In this document: positions 25,441 through 36,805 of the stretch, piece by piece
Numbering within the stretch: the first letter of the stretch is position 1
How the letters are laid out: every line of letters begins with the position of its first letter
From: Sipunculus nudus
Lineage: Eukaryota; Annelida; Sipuncula; Golfingiida; Sipunculidae
Length of the DNA stretch: 64,000 nucleotides
Assembly (NCBI GenBank): GCA_026874595.1
Contig: CM049316.1
Span: 50,596,695-50,660,694 of the forward strand
Direction: 5' to 3'
Notes under the pieces: model-generated
The model's input: only the letters and a program-made list of their open reading frames with translations
Told to the model about the DNA's origin: nothing
Databases searched by the model: none
Program-made: the position numbers and the translations under genes

Positions 25441-27689
25441 TAATATTTGAATTTCTTACAAATGAAGTTCAGAAAATACACACTTCAAAAGTAAAATATC
25501 ACCAATTTTATAAAAAAATATATTTTAAATTAATTTGGTAAAACTATGGTGGTTGTCCAATATCAGACTTCGTAGGTCTATATAAGTGCACTAACAGGCG
25601 CTCAACTTAGAACGACTACAGCATCAAGTGAACCCATGCACGTTTGTGGGCAAAAATAAAATGTGGGATCTGCTTAAAGTTATACAATTTGAATAAGTAA
25701 TATACTATTTATTTAAATTTTTAAAGGTTTTATTGTCATAATAAGGGCAAAATCTTGACTTTTCTTCAACACATGTTATGACTGTGTACTCGAGGTCATA
25801 GACAAGCGTGTCAGATCTGTGGGTTCATCAGATTTAAGCTGCTGCAACAAGTAGTTAACCCACATTTTCTCCACAAAAAAATATGTGGGTTTGATGTCTA
25901 ATAGACTTCCACATTGCACGAAAGTAAATAAAATACTTGTACGCGACGTCACTGAGAGTTCTACTAAATGTGTTTTCAAAATGAACATCAGAAGCGTGTG
26001 CTCACTCAGAAATTACTGGTCATTAGCAAGAAATAAAATGTGGGGCAAGGCACCGAGTCAAAGCACATTCTCCTGTAGAAAAAAGTATGGGTTCAGATTT
26101 TGTCTGTCGCTCAAACTTGATCCCTATAGATATTGCACCCAATATTTGTGGCCGAAAAATCATATTAGGACTAATTCAGTTCTAGTGTTTGGGTATATTC
26201 CAAACCATATTTGATCAAAAGCAAGTTTTTTTTATTTAATAATGGAAGATTATTTTAAAATTCCGAGGAATTTTGGGTAATTTTTGGATATTGGTGCTCT
26301 ACCATAAACTGACCATTGTCGAAGATACGAAATTCGATGGTGGATCAAAGCTTATTTTAACAGACATCATGTATCAAAACTTAGGACAAAAAGATAACTG
26401 TAATTTATGGAGTTGGGGGGGGGGGGGGGACGGGGCTGGGTTTGTGAATAGAAAATTTAGATTAACGATGCAGTATCTTGTTACTGTCAAACCTTCCCAT
26501 TCTCTCAACTCCTATCTTGCATACTGGTCAACACACCATTGTCATTCTTAACTCATCTATTCATTCCTATAAACGACAATCATTCAGAACAAGTTATAAC
26601 AAGTTACAAACAGCTCACACACAAATATGTGACAAAAATGATACAAGTTACTGTAATAACATAATTTATTACCTGTCAAGTTAACATTTGTGGGGGTATT
26701 CAAACTTTGAGTCACAACTTAGTGACATATGCGTGAAAAATTTATTTCATTATAAAATTACTGGCCAAAGGGCCATGGCGCTCATCTGAATTTGAAATAC
26801 AGGTGATGCATCTATAAATAACTGATATTATGATTTGGTAAAAACTATTTATTAAGAAACCTTAAACAATGGGACGAATAACTTTAGTAGTTCTCCAAAT
26901 CATGTTTTTTGCCCATACTCCTTCGAAAATAGGTAACAGTGACCTAATTTTTCAAAAAAAAGGTTCAACTTGGACCACCCTAGATGCTAAGCTAAGTCCA
27001 ACTGCTACGACATGTATCCGACTTAAAGGGTACATAAATCGTATTCTTTCACATAGCTCACAAAATACACTAACATGTCACACTGACTTTTTCTGACAGT
27101 TCCATATGGGCTAATGAGCTGACTTGGCGAAGGTATGCCCTCTCTGAGTGCTTTTCTAGTTATGTTTGTAGTGTTTTTAAAAGTTGTATTCATAAATTAC
27201 ATACCAAAATATCAAGTGGGTTCTGTGCAATTCACCGACACCTTGAAAAACTGGAAGGGAAAAATTATAACTGTATTTAAGAAAATTTCACATCTTTCTC
27301 AACCAAAACCCCTTAAATATAAGACAAGTGAAAAAATATATAATTTTGCACCAAATAATTACAAACCTTCAATTTCAAAGCAAGACTCATGAAACTTTAA
27401 CTGATAATACCCATGTTTATAGATTACATGAGGGTAGCATCAGTATAGGTATATCTATGACATGTAGGAATGTTTGTTTTGCTACATGATTGTTGTGATT
27501 TTACAAGCAGCTGTTCACAATTTGATATATCTGAGCATTTCATTCAGTCTCAGTTAAGCTAAATGTTCCCTCATGAGTAAGGAATCATTTCTTTGAAAGA
27601 GGTTTTGTTTTGCCCAGGATTACATTGCTGATTTTGCTTGGATAATGCATTGGTCCGCCTTGGTAATATCTTTTTTAATTTCTGAAGCT
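25441..27689. other. AT-rich non-coding DNA
   Basis: About 2.25 kb. The longest frames (plus 25885-26214, plus 26273-26551, plus 27135-27392) have no domain, no coding-like composition and no splice context I can support. A G-rich tract lies at about 26406-26431. AAAGGGCCATGGCGCTCATC near 26766-26785 resembles end modules of dispersed mollusc repeats. Confidence 0.45.
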
Positions 27690-27794
27690 CTAGACCTCTT
27701 GGCATCTTTTTGTTTTCAATATATTCTTCTTACGCTTCGAAGATGACCTTGTTTTCTTCTTTGGTCTACCTCTTTCTGTTGATCTTTCCTGTAC
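27690..27794 (-). CDS. Candidate terminal coding exon with AT-hook-like tail
   Basis: On the minus strand a good acceptor (a pyrimidine-rich stretch ending TTTTGCAG, 27802-27795) opens a 34-codon frame to TAG at 27692-27690. The peptide starts VQERSTE and is highly basic, with RGRPKKKTRSSSKRKK as its core. RGRPKKK matches the AT-hook core (RGRP) plus a nuclear-localisation-type cluster, so a nuclear or chromatin protein's C-terminus is plausible. I cannot name the gene. The acceptor phase (0) is compatible with the candidate exon at 35084-35113 upstream on the same strand. ATTAAA occurs about 15 bp past the stop. Chance composition (AAG/AGA-rich DNA) is the main alternative. Confidence 0.35.
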   Translation of the reverse strand, partial: VQERSTERGRPKKKTRSSSKRKKNILKTKRCQEV

Positions 27795-27802
27795 CTGCAA
27801 AA

Positions 27803-28489
27803 GACAAAGCATGATTAAAATGTGAAGCCAGCATACCTTAATATCTTAAACTGGCTAAGTGGTGTACTGGTGTCTTGAAACCTCTCAAACATACTGTCAA
27901 TGAAGGGACCCATGGGTTACGGCACTCAGCTTAAGTTTGAAGAATTTTAGCAAATACAACATAGACTTATTTCTATTGAAATTGTTTTTCGTATGTATTA
28001 GCATATGAAAGCTATGAGAAAATGAATACTTCGTGAATATTGTCACATCATTGTCTGCACACTAAGACATTTATGACAAGACATTTATGACAATTATTAA
28101 CATTATAGACATCATAATGAAAACTTGTCTAAGATCAGATTTTTTATCACATTTGAAATTTTTTATTATTTTTTTTAAAACATGTATCAGAAAAAAAGAA
28201 AAGTAATCTCACCTGTGAAACTGATACATGTGTTAAAAATAACCCAAGGATCAAAACACTCAATATATTATACAAGGAGCAAACTGGAGTTGGGCATGTT
28301 TAATTTTATTAACTAAAAAGGAATCAGTACTATAAATTTTGATTATTTACCCAGTATCATGTAATGGCTGATACAGCCAAGAGTCTAAATGTCATAAGTC
28401 AAACATATTGACATCTTTAATGAGCACTTGTCTGAGTAATATTTTAAAATTTGACATACCATTTTTTTTTAATTTTGTAATAAAAATAA
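27803..28489. other. AT-rich non-coding DNA
   Basis: About 690 bp upstream (minus strand) of the candidate exon, probably intronic if that exon is real. No repeat or open frame of note. Confidence 0.45.
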
Positions 28490-29345
28490 ACCAAAAAATT
28501 AAACACCTGGAAAAGACCTTGAAACTTTTATTAATTTAATATAATCAACTGCTTCCTTGTCTACCATTAGTTTGCTTCATATAATCCCTAATTATAAACA
28601 AGAATTTTATTTAATTATTTATTTTTATTTTTATGATTGAAATGAAAATGCCCCGTGGTGACTGCATAGTGCATTTTGAATATATTTATGAATACATTTT
28701 GAAAGTATCTGCACTGGTATTCAAATACTTTCATTTTTACCTGAATTCCCATTCTTATGCAATAAAATTTTTTAATGCAGTACATATTCATATTCAAATA
28801 CATTTGCAAAGCATTCACACCATGTCTAGTATTTATTCAGTTTTAGCCAAACAAAGATGTTGAGAATCCAGAATATACAAAATTCACAAACTTAAATAAT
28901 GATCATAAGTACCTGGTATTATGGCTTTTATTTATATTAAAAAAAAATTAATGTAATATATTCATTTTGGACTACATTCACATCAATCTACACACTAGAC
29001 ACAGTAGGAATCTAGATTAATATTATCAAATGCATCTTTGTCTATCATTAATTTTTCTTCATATGATCCCTAATGATTAGTAAAGAATAATATGATTTAT
29101 TTTTTTATCATTAAAATTTCACCAAAAAATACCATAGGTGACTGCATGGTGTTATTTGGAATAACATTGACATTCTATCCATCCATACAAGATTCTTACA
29201 TCATCAGTAACTGCTATTTTTCTGTTACTCATCAACTAACAAATTCCTTTTCTATTAATTTTTCTTTAATTTGTTATAAAAAAAAAACAATACAAAATTA
29301 TTTATTTATTGTTATGTTGTTTTTCAAAACAACTACTAGATGAGT
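28490..29345. repeat. Diverged tandem duplication, about 480-bp unit
   Basis: Two neighbouring segments share a series of landmarks at a constant offset of 480-481 bp: TTGTCTACCATTAGTTT against TTGTCTATCATTAATTT, CCCTAAT (28587 against 29068), and GGTGACTGCATAGTG against GGTGACTGCATGGTG (about 28658 against 29138). Identity is moderate, so the duplication is old. Frames within it are not considered coding. Confidence 0.55.
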
Positions 29346-29559
29346 TGGGTTGGACACCTGGATCAACTGTGGCTGGGCATTAGCTGCCTGGCTGCCCCAG
29401 TGTATGCTTCGCTCAAGCATGCATAATCTGATGAAAGGTCAACAAGGTCAACATACAGGTGACTGAAGAGGGGCTGGATTAAGCCTGGGTCTGACATGGT
29501 CTCATAAAAACATTAATAAAAGTTACAATATTTGGCCAATTTCTTTCAGCTTTCTAAAC
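29346..29559. other. Spacer, GC-richer
   Basis: About 210 bp with GGTCAACAAGGTCAACATAC near 29437-29456. No gene or clear repeat membership. Confidence 0.4.
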
Positions 29560-31430
29560 TACAAAGATGAAATCCTTATGTGTGCATGATATGAAAATTA
29601 TATCAACAGTGCTTTCAGGAAACAAACATGCCATGGTCAAAGTTGGGCAATATTTAAGGTACTAATTTTATATTTATACTAATAACTTATAAAATTTGAA
29701 AAATTCAGAACTAATTATTGGTATTCAATTGAATCTTGATTAAATAATGTTACATCCCTGACAAAAAATCTCTAGCTTCAGCAATCCTCTTGTTAAGGGA
29801 GTAAATATATTTCTTGATTTTTTAAAAAGTGCATTATGTTTGGGCCCATAACTTAAAACAATTAGGCAATACTGATATCATTTCTGGCATGTGCATAGCG
29901 AATGTATAGAAAAATATTTATATCATAAATGATCAAAGTCAGATCAGTGGTTTTGATATTAGGCAGTGTAACAGTGTAACAATGGGTTTTTAATGGAAAA
30001 ATGAAGTTTTTCATTAATATTTCGAAGGAATTAAGTCCTAGTGATCAAATTCTTGGCATGGTAAGGGATTTTGGAGACATCGAACTGTATGCTAAATTTA
30101 AGGAACTTAGAGCTGAAGTTGGGGAGCTGAGCTCTAGCAAACTGCATAACACTAGCTTGATGTAAATAATATGTGACATGGTGCTTGAAAACTTGAATAA
30201 AATCTACAGTTTTTGATCAACTGGTTTCAAATGTTTGGTGTTAACAGACAAAATGCTAATAAAAACATGCTGTGAAAATTAAATCCACAGTACTAACAGG
30301 AAAAAAAACGTGCCATGGTCAAACTTGGGCAAAATTTAAGGTATCAATTTTATATTTTTGCCAATATTTAAAAAAATTTAACAGATTTTGATCTAATTTT
30401 TGGTATACAATTAAATTTTGATCAATTAAAGTTGTTTTACTGAAAAAAAAGTCCCTACCTTTAACACTTTTGGTCTTAAGTGACCAAATATCTTTCCTGA
30501 TTTTTTTACAAAGTCCATTATGTTTGGGCCCATAACTTTTTTAAATTAAATAATACTGACTTAATTTCTGGCAGGTACATAGGAACTATATAGAGGAATA
30601 TTTATGGTAAATATGAAGAAAAACAGATGAGTGGTTTTGATATTAGGCAGTCCTGAAGTGTGAAAATAGATTTCTAATAACAAATTGAGGTTTTTCCTTA
30701 ATATCTTGAAGGAACAAAGTCCTATTGACCCAATTTTTGGCATGGTAGGAGATTTTGGGAACATCTAACTGTATGGGGAATTTCAGATTCGTAGGTCCAA
30801 TCGTGTCGAAACGTGCCAGTCTTACGGATGGACATCTGGACAGACGGACTGATGGACAGACAGACGACGGACAATGGACCACGACCATAGCTCAGATGAC
30901 TTATAGTCAGCTGAGCTAAACATTAATCAACAGTGCTTACAGGAAAAAAAATGTGCCATGGCCAATTTGGGCAAAATTTAAGGTACTAGTTTTATATTTA
31001 TGCAAATAACTTATAAAATTTGAAAATTCATATCTAATTTCCAGTTTACCATTGAATCTTGATTAAATAAAATTATTTCCCTGAAAAAAAGTCTCTAGCT
31101 TCAGCAATTCTTTTGTTTAGTGAGTAAATATATTTCCTGATTTTTTTTCAAGGTGCATTATGTTTTGGCCCAAAACTTCAACTAATTACGCAATACTGAC
31201 CTATTTTTTGGTATGTACATAGGAAATGTATGGAAAAATATGGATACAAAAACAAATCAGTGGTTTTGATATTAGGCAGTCTTGAAGTGTAACAATGGAT
31301 TTTAATGGAAAACGGAGGTTATTCCTTAATATCTCAGAAGAACAAAGTCTTAGTGACCCAATTTTTGGTATGGTAGGAAATTTTGGGGACATCTAACTGT
31401 ATGCAGAATTTCAGATTCATAGGTGTCAAG
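29560..31430. mobile_element. Dispersed repeat, three about 640-bp units plus GGAC/hairpin end
   Basis: Three diverged units start near 29608, 30285 and 30935. They share AACAGTGCTT, CAGGAAA, TGCCATGG, GGGCAAAATTTAAGGTA, TTAATCAA-type runs, GTGCATTATGTTTGGGCCCA, GTGGTTTTGATATTAGGCAG and CAATTTTTGGCATGGTAG. The second unit ends at 30800-30912 with a CTGGACAGACGGACTGATGG tract, GACGACGGACAATGG and a hairpin (TAGCTCA ... TGAGCTA). That end module is the inverted equivalent of the start of the 9461 element. No protein is encoded; minus frames at 30561-30764, 30643-30888 and 31201-31392 lie within the repeat. Confidence 0.65.
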
Positions 31431-31725
31431 CGCATGTCAGCTTAAGATTGTAGCTAACCATCGCAGGTAGGATATATTCTGGAGTGTGTGTTCCTGGTGA
31501 AATGGTAGAGAGTTATGCAGTTTGATGATGTAGCTAACCGTTGCATATTGTTGCAGTTGTTAGGTATTTCCTGGGGTGAGTGTCACACACTGTCGCAGCA
31601 TCTGTATTAACTGTCACGTGTCAGCTTGTGATTGTAGCTAACCGTCGCACACTGTTGCACTGTCGCACAGGTAGGATATATCCTGGGATGAATGTCACAC
31701 ACTGTCGCCTTTAGTGCAAGGAATT
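31430..31725. repeat. Short tandem repeat block (TAGCTAACCGTCGCA)
   Basis: Two and a half diverged copies of a unit of about 100-190 bp containing GTCAGCTTGTGATTGTAGCT, AACCGTCGCACACTGTTGCA, GGTAGGATATATCCTGGG and GTCACACACTGTCGC. Non-coding. Confidence 0.6.
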
Positions 31726-32752
31726 TGCTGCTTCAACTGCTACTTCAGATAACGAAACAAAACACTTGTGGGGAAATTGCTAGTAGGATTCAGGAGTGCC
31801 AATTCTGATAAACAAGCAATACAGATAAATGAAACTTACGTGCAGGGTATATAAAAAAAGAGCTACATGAGTAGTATACAGACAAGATATAAGAAACTAT
31901 TCTCGGCCACAAAACAATATCCCCAGTGAAATTCTCACCAACAAACAATTTCGTCAACGCCATATTGCACCAAACATAAACTCGGTGTCTATATGTACAT
32001 GGAGCGATATTATAATATTTAAAATAAAAAAAATTATAAGATGTACAAACTATTTTTTAACAATGAGTCAATAACAAAAATGAAAAAAAAGTTGGGAGCC
32101 ACTATAGAACGCGGACTTCACTTCTATTGAGGAAAATATAAATAAAACTGACTCCTCTCATTCCCTATTTGAACTCCTACATTTCCCTGTAGATGTTTCT
32201 ACACTCAACTCTTCTAACATTAACAACTACTAACTTAACTAAGCATCAGAAGTCGCCTGAATCAGGAATCGTGCCTAAGATCTCTAGACTAGGAGCCCTA
32301 TAGCTACTAAATGAGCCGTGAAGACGAGATACCAGCAGGAACGAGTTTTGTTTATATATATATATATATCTGCGATTAAAGCGCCATCTATCGCAAATAT
32401 TGGAAAGCATTTACTATTTGAACAGGAAAATTAAGCCCCCATTCAGACGGGACCAGGTTCCCCGGACCCCTCCTCCTCTAATATAATAAACTCCAGTTAT
32501 GAGCAAAATTAAATACGGGATTTCTCAAGAAGATAATATGTATCGGCCTTTTCCAGGAAACAAATTATTATGCAACACCCGTTGTGCATAAGGTACCGGC
32601 GGTAGGCCGAATTTGAAGCCCGGTTTCTATAGTTCTGCCAAAGGGGGAGTTATTATATTTTAACAAGCTATTAGGAAGCAATGTCAGGATAAATGTAATT
32701 TTACCACTCAGCTGCACGTTCCGGTTCCCGGACCAAAATACTGGCCTCAAAC
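31726..32752. other. Non-coding DNA
   Basis: About 1 kb of mixed composition, with a small TA run at about 32343-32366. The minus frame at 32568-32750 (60 codons) has no recognisable domain. Confidence 0.4.
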
Positions 32753-32771
32753 ATACCTGTCTTTACTGCCA
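32753..32771 (-). other. Possible 19-nt exon or 5' exon end with strong donor
   Basis: On the minus strand GGCAGTAAAGACAG is followed by GTATGT (32752-32747), a near-consensus donor, and preceded by TTTGTTTTAG, an acceptor-like string. If used, it would be a 19-nt exon, or the end of a non-coding first exon, lying about 100 bp downstream of the CCAAT-bearing motif at 32845-32890. Since 19 nt is not a multiple of three, it does not fit between the two phase-0 exon candidates. Confidence 0.15.
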
Positions 32772-32844
32772 AGACCTAAAACAAACTGCGAAATAATACG
32801 CCCGTTTGGAATTGGGAAAGAATACGCCCGTATGACACCACTTA

Positions 32845-32925
32845 TGTTAACTGTACTGTGATTGGTTCCTACCAAATGTGGATCAGTCGTCCTCATAGAT
32901 GGGCTAAGAAGCGACCAGCATGCTG
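32845..32925. promoter_or_regulatory. CCAAT-bearing motif shared with the TP53RK upstream region
   Basis: About 45 bp (GTTAACTGTACTGTGATTGG, then TTCCTACCAAATGTGGATCAG) match the inverted 2800-2848 region upstream of TP53RK at roughly 90% by eye. It contains TTGGT/ACCAA dyad symmetry and an inverted CCAAT. It abuts the left end of the 32934-34875 element. It is either a duplicated promoter block or an unrecognised dispersed repeat. Confidence 0.4.
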
Positions 32926-33484
32926 AATCAAAGGCACTCGGTAAAACCCGTAATATCCGCGGAATTTCCGAGGATATTCCGAGATTCCTCGGAATAAAAG
33001 TTAGAGCGATTTCCCTCGGCGGAGGACCATTGACAGTAAGAAAAAGGTACCTAAACCTATAGATTGAATAATAATCTTCCTATTTCTTTAGGGTTCAGTT
33101 CTTAACTTCTACTTATTAATGTGTATTCTACGTTTTTCCGAGCTAGATCTGACCGGCCCGGGACGAAGGCAATGGTTATGGTGGATCATACCTAAATCTG
33201 GCGGTTTTAGTACAATTCTGGGGGAGAATGAACAGCTGATAGGCCCGGGGGAAAAGGGCAAAATCGCCAGTAAAGCGAGTGAATTGGAGATTTATCAGAT
33301 ATACTCCTCTTACTGATAATAAGATTATGGAATATTGTGGAAGGCTACATCTAATGGACATGGAGGCTTCAACAGTATCTGTATCTACATTTACTACTGA
33401 TATTATTAAAATTTTTGTTATTAGTCCAATGAACAAAGAAGACAACTTCCTAAAAAATAATTTATCAACAACTGAACCATAATA

Positions 33485-34210
33485 ATAAAATGAAATATTT
33501 ACAAATTAAAAGTTAATTCGGCCTCATGAAATACACCAGATACCAGTTATCTAAACTGTTATCTAAACTGTATAGGCCTATCCAAACAGGGCCCTGTGGC
33601 AGATCAGACAATCTTGTCTGAACGGGCTACCCTGTATAAATATGTTTAACAAATAAATAAATCCATGTATGAAATATTTACAAATGACAGGTAAAAAGAT
33701 GAAATACAAGTAATATACCAGGTATAAAAAAAATATGCATTATGTACAAATGAAAAGAAAAATGATCATGTAATACACTCCCTATACCAGGTGTTAAAGT
33801 ATGTATTATATTTACCATTGAAAAGTGCATGAAATTATCATCTTGAAAAACATTATGTACGTTACCAGGTGAAAATGTATATGAAAGAGAGGAGAGGAAT
33901 TAATATAGAGGGTGTGCCCTGTTTTACAATCCTTATCGATGAATTTGAGATTCAGTAAACTATTGTTTACACCAATGTATGAAATATTTACAAATGAAAA
34001 GTAAATAAATAATCATGTACATGTTACACCAGTTGTCAAGAAATGAAATATTTACAAATGAAAAGTGAAATGGTCATCATGTCAAATGCATGTTATACCA
34101 AGTGACAATTATTGAAATATTTGCAAGGGAAGAGGGAAATGATTATGAAATACACCATATACCTGGTGTCTATGTATGAACAATTTACAAATGCGACATT
34201 CAGTAAAAGT
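33485..34210. repeat. Degenerate minisatellite inside the TIR element
   Basis: At least six irregular copies of ATGAAATATTTACAAATGAA (about 33490, 33669, 33985, 34046, 34107 and 34172), interspersed with ATCATGTAATACACC and TATACCAGGTGT phrases at 60-180 bp spacing. Non-coding. Confidence 0.6.
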
Positions 34211-34326
34211 AAATGAATACTATAGTACATTTATGACTTTGGTTCTAATAGGGTAATAGTAAAAATAACACAAATAACTATTTGACACAATTTTGAATAT
34301 TAGTTCATAATTTTAAATATTCATAC

Positions 34327-34334
34327 ATACATAT

Positions 34335-34383
<49 letters not shown>
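34327..34383. repeat. (TA)n microsatellite
   Basis: A TA run of about 55 bp with one AATA interruption. Confidence 0.9.
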
Positions 34384-34387
<4 letters not shown>

Positions 34388-34875
34388 CGATTATATATAC
34401 TTGTACATTTACTTCACCATTATACATTAAAATCTATAAACCTAATATATGAAATATATTAAAAAAACAATGAAACTAATGCGCTGTAAAAGAATTAAAC
34501 TATGTTATGCAACAGGTACAAATAAATTTGTCAACGAAAATGGAGAAAAAGTTTGTTACTTATGTGATTTTAAGTGGGCCTGCCAAGTTGCCGTGGGGCA
34601 GGATTTTCCGAGAATTCTCCTGACGCTTCCAATACATTAGTAAACATGGTGGTCGTCCAGGGCCTTTGGAAAAGATCGTCCGCTGTATCTAAATAAGGCG
34701 AAGATTAGAACTGAATCCAAAAGAAATGGAAATATTATTATTCATTCTTTAGGTATGAGTACTTTTTTCCGACTTTCTTGAGTCGTCCGACGAGGGAAAT
34801 CGCTAAAACTTTTATTCCGAGATATCTCGGAATTTCCGAGGATATTCCGCGGATATTCCGGGTTTTACCGAGTGC

Positions 34876-35083
34876 GTGAATCGGCAATCAAAAACCCATT
34901 TTCTCACACAAACCATCGATCAAGGGCGTGAAGTTGGCTCATGGTTCATTTTTCATTTTTCATCATTCGACAGGACAGGAGATTCGTCAGTACCCAGTTC
35001 ATGATTCACGCCTGATCTGATAATTTAGGGAGACCCCTGGATAATACCGGGTAACTGATGTTAACATGCTGTCAATAACTTAC
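34876..35083. other. Non-coding segment between TIR element and candidate exon
   Basis: About 200 bp with no repeat membership recognised. TTCATTTTTCATTTTTCATC is a short simple run. It would be intronic if the 35084-35113 exon is real. Confidence 0.4.
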
Positions 35084-35113
35084 AGCGTAGCCATGCTTAT
35101 TATTCTTAAGAAC
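35084..35113 (-). CDS. Candidate 30-nt internal exon (VLKNNKHGYA)
   Basis: On the minus strand a strong acceptor (TTTGCTTTGTATTTCAG, about 35130-35114) is followed by exactly 30 nt encoding VLKNNKHGYA and then GTAAGT (35083-35078), a consensus donor. Both boundaries are phase 0, and the peptide looks like ordinary globular coding sequence. I do not recognise the protein. The exon candidate at 27690-27794 lies downstream on the same strand and can be joined in frame, which would give one gene with a 7.3-kb repeat-filled intron. Micro-exons of 30 nt are biologically acceptable, but chance splice-site pairs also occur. Confidence 0.35.
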
Positions 35114-35312
35114 CTGAAATACAAAGCAAAATAATAATATATGTGTGCGTGAGTGTGTAGGGTGGTGTCGCCATTTGGCCATATTTGGAGGGGCAGGGTC
35201 GGCCAGCATGTTCCAGCGGCTGATACAAAGAATCCATGAACCAGTTGGCACTGATAAATTGATTTGTTGCTCTACATTTCGCATTTCAGTAATCCACTCA
35301 ATCAATCATATG

Positions 35313-35430
35313 CCCTAAAGTCGTCCGGAATACCAAGCGGGCCCAGTAAATTAATTAATTGAATAAAAACCTGTGATCCAAAAACTAAAAAGTGTTACGC
35401 TCCAATATTTTGGGCATCAAGCAAGCCCTG
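35313..35430. repeat. Tandem repeat unit, left of the Gypsy insertion
   Basis: Matches the units at 38733-38890 and 38891-39050 (CCCTAAGTGGTCTGGCATAC-type start, GGCCCAGTTCATTATTCG, AAATTAATTAAAT, ATCCAAAAACTAAAAAGTGT, CAATATTTTGGG). It is the left remnant of a repeat of about 160-190 bp split by the LTR retrotransposon at 35431-38732. Confidence 0.7.
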
Positions 35431-35539
35431 TGTATAACGAGTTTGACTAACTGTCTATATATAAAGCGTGCGTGACTTAACCTGGATGTGACGTATACAC
35501 AGGTCAAAGGTTATATGCATTGTGTACATATATGTTACA
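35431..35539 (-). repeat. 3' LTR of the minus-strand Gypsy element
   Basis: 109 bp, in element orientation starting TGTAACATATATG and ending CTCGTTATACA. A TATATATAG box lies near its end. It is preceded by a purine-rich GGATAATGGAAGA that can serve as polypurine tract. Differences from the other LTR include a short indel near GTGACTTAACC/GTGACGTCATGCCTTAACC, so the element is not recent. Confidence 0.85.
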
Positions 35540-35669
35540 TCTTCCATTATCCGAGTATTGTTACCTAGAGTAACAAACACATTAAAACAGTTTAAAGATT
35601 AAATTAACGTCATATATTTACAGTCAGTTCATACGGAGTTGTTTCTAAATGTATGATTTATATAAACGT

Positions 35670-35971
35670 TCATAGGTCCAAAATCTTAGGTGGACGAACG
35701 ACGCGACCAAAGCGTGTTTTGTAAACACCTTCCTCTCTTTGTTGAGGAATTTCACTGAGGCCTGTTGAAGATTCTGCCGGGGTTACGTCATCGCGTACAC
35801 CTGGAAAGCTGGGCTGTGTCGTGTCTGAATTTGCTTGAAGCGTTGAGGATCGCAGGTGTTTTATGTTTCGTCTAAACTGGCGACCTCTTGGCTGAACGAT
35901 GTAGAATCTTGGTGACTGGTGTATGTGTATTACAACGGCTGGAGACCATTCTTTGCTTCCTTGCGAGGGTG
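35670..35971 (-). pseudogene. Gypsy polyprotein C-terminal tail
   Basis: Continues the integrase reading direction to a TGA at 35672-35670. The end, TRFGRVVRPPKILDL, is the basic R-P-P tail typical of many invertebrate Gypsy polyproteins after the integrase. It is joined to the core domain by a frame interrupted near 35972. Confidence 0.6.
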
Positions 35972-36800
35972 CTATACGTACTTGGTCTCAGGGATTGAAA
36001 GCGCGTGACTCACGAGACTGGGATGAAACCTCTGCTTCTCTTTTTGTTTGTCAAGACGCGATTTATCGCCAGTCTGATCGAATGCAGTAGGATTCATCAG
36101 ACTGCCACAAACAGGGAGTTTGTTTCTTGGGTGACGACCCATCAGCAACTGCGCAGGAGATAGGTTCACTCCCTGCAGTGGTGTCGTTCTGTATTCAAGC
36201 AGAGGCAGATATTTGTCTGCGTTCTTTCTCCATAGTTGCTTCACTGTTTGTATCGCGCGCTCTTTCTCTCCGCTGGAACTCTGGAAATGAGAGCTTGATC
36301 GATGGCGCTCGATGTCATAGTCATGGCAAAATATTGCAAACTGTCTGCTGGTGAATTGTGAGCCGCAATCAGTTCTAAGTTTTTCTGGAATCCCGTAGCG
36401 GCAAAATTGACCTTTCAGTCTTTCAATGACACATGAACTGCTTAAGTTTCTGAGCTCATCTACTTCAATAAACTTGGAGTAGTGCTCTACAACTATCAAC
36501 TAGTTTCTTCCTTGAAACTAAAATATGTCAGTTGACAGTTCGGCAAACGGAAAGTCGAGAGTTTTTGTAGGCAACAGCGACCCTGAAGCGTTGCTTCTTT
36601 GAAACTCAGCGCATATTGTGCAGTTTTTTACTGTCTCTTCTATGTCAGCATTCACTGATGGCCAGTACATCACTTCCCTTGCCCTTTGCTTGCATTTGGC
36701 GATTTTCAGGTAAGACTCGTGAATGAATTGTTACATGTGTCGTTGGAGGCTACGAGGTATTACAATGCGCTTGACTTTGTAGATCAGGCCATCGGCTATG
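35972..36800 (-). pseudogene. Gypsy integrase remnant (DDE core)
   Basis: Codons from 36499 to 35972 form an open stretch of 175 residues covering the integrase catalytic core, which would insert the cDNA into the host genome. The first acidic position is altered (VVEHYSKF, Glu where Asp is expected, residue 5). The second Asp lies in RTDCGSQF (residue 44) and the catalytic Glu in SGEKERAIQTVK (residue 80), giving the D,35-E spacing. LLMGRHPRNKLP further on is the usual post-core motif. Upstream, 36500-36800 is a stop-riddled remnant of the zinc-binding N-terminal region. Non-functional because of upstream stops and the changed first Asp. Confidence 0.85.
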
Positions 36801-36805
36801 GTGAG

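Larger units (their letters stand above)
32934..34875. mobile_element. 1.94-kb DNA-transposon-like element, about 85-bp terminal inverted repeats
   Basis: The left end GCACTCGGTAAAACCCGTAA, then TATCCGCGGAAT, CTCGGAATAAAAGTT, GCGATTTCCCTCG is repeated inverted at the right end (34875 inward) with high identity over about 85 bp. Flanks give only an imperfect direct repeat, TGAATC on each side. The repeats themselves contain internal TTCCGAGGATATTCCG self-similarity. No transposase frame is present; short frames at 32862-33062, 33119-33316 and 33279-33482 are not recognised. The interior is a degenerate minisatellite plus a TA tract. Non-autonomous element, superfamily not assigned. Confidence 0.75.

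Noticed and set aside
25885-26214. A 109-codon plus-strand gene
   Set aside because: No recognisable domain, no splice signals at sensible places, and composition like the surrounding non-coding DNA.
30561-31392. Minus-strand frames MFPKSPTMPKIGS and MSPKFPTIPKIGS as a gene pair
   Set aside because: They resemble each other because they lie at the same place in successive copies of a dispersed repeat, and both are short and end at random.
32753-32771. A 19-nt micro-exon joining the two minus-strand exon candidates
   Set aside because: 19 nt would break the phase-0 compatibility of the other two exons. At most it is a non-coding first-exon end.
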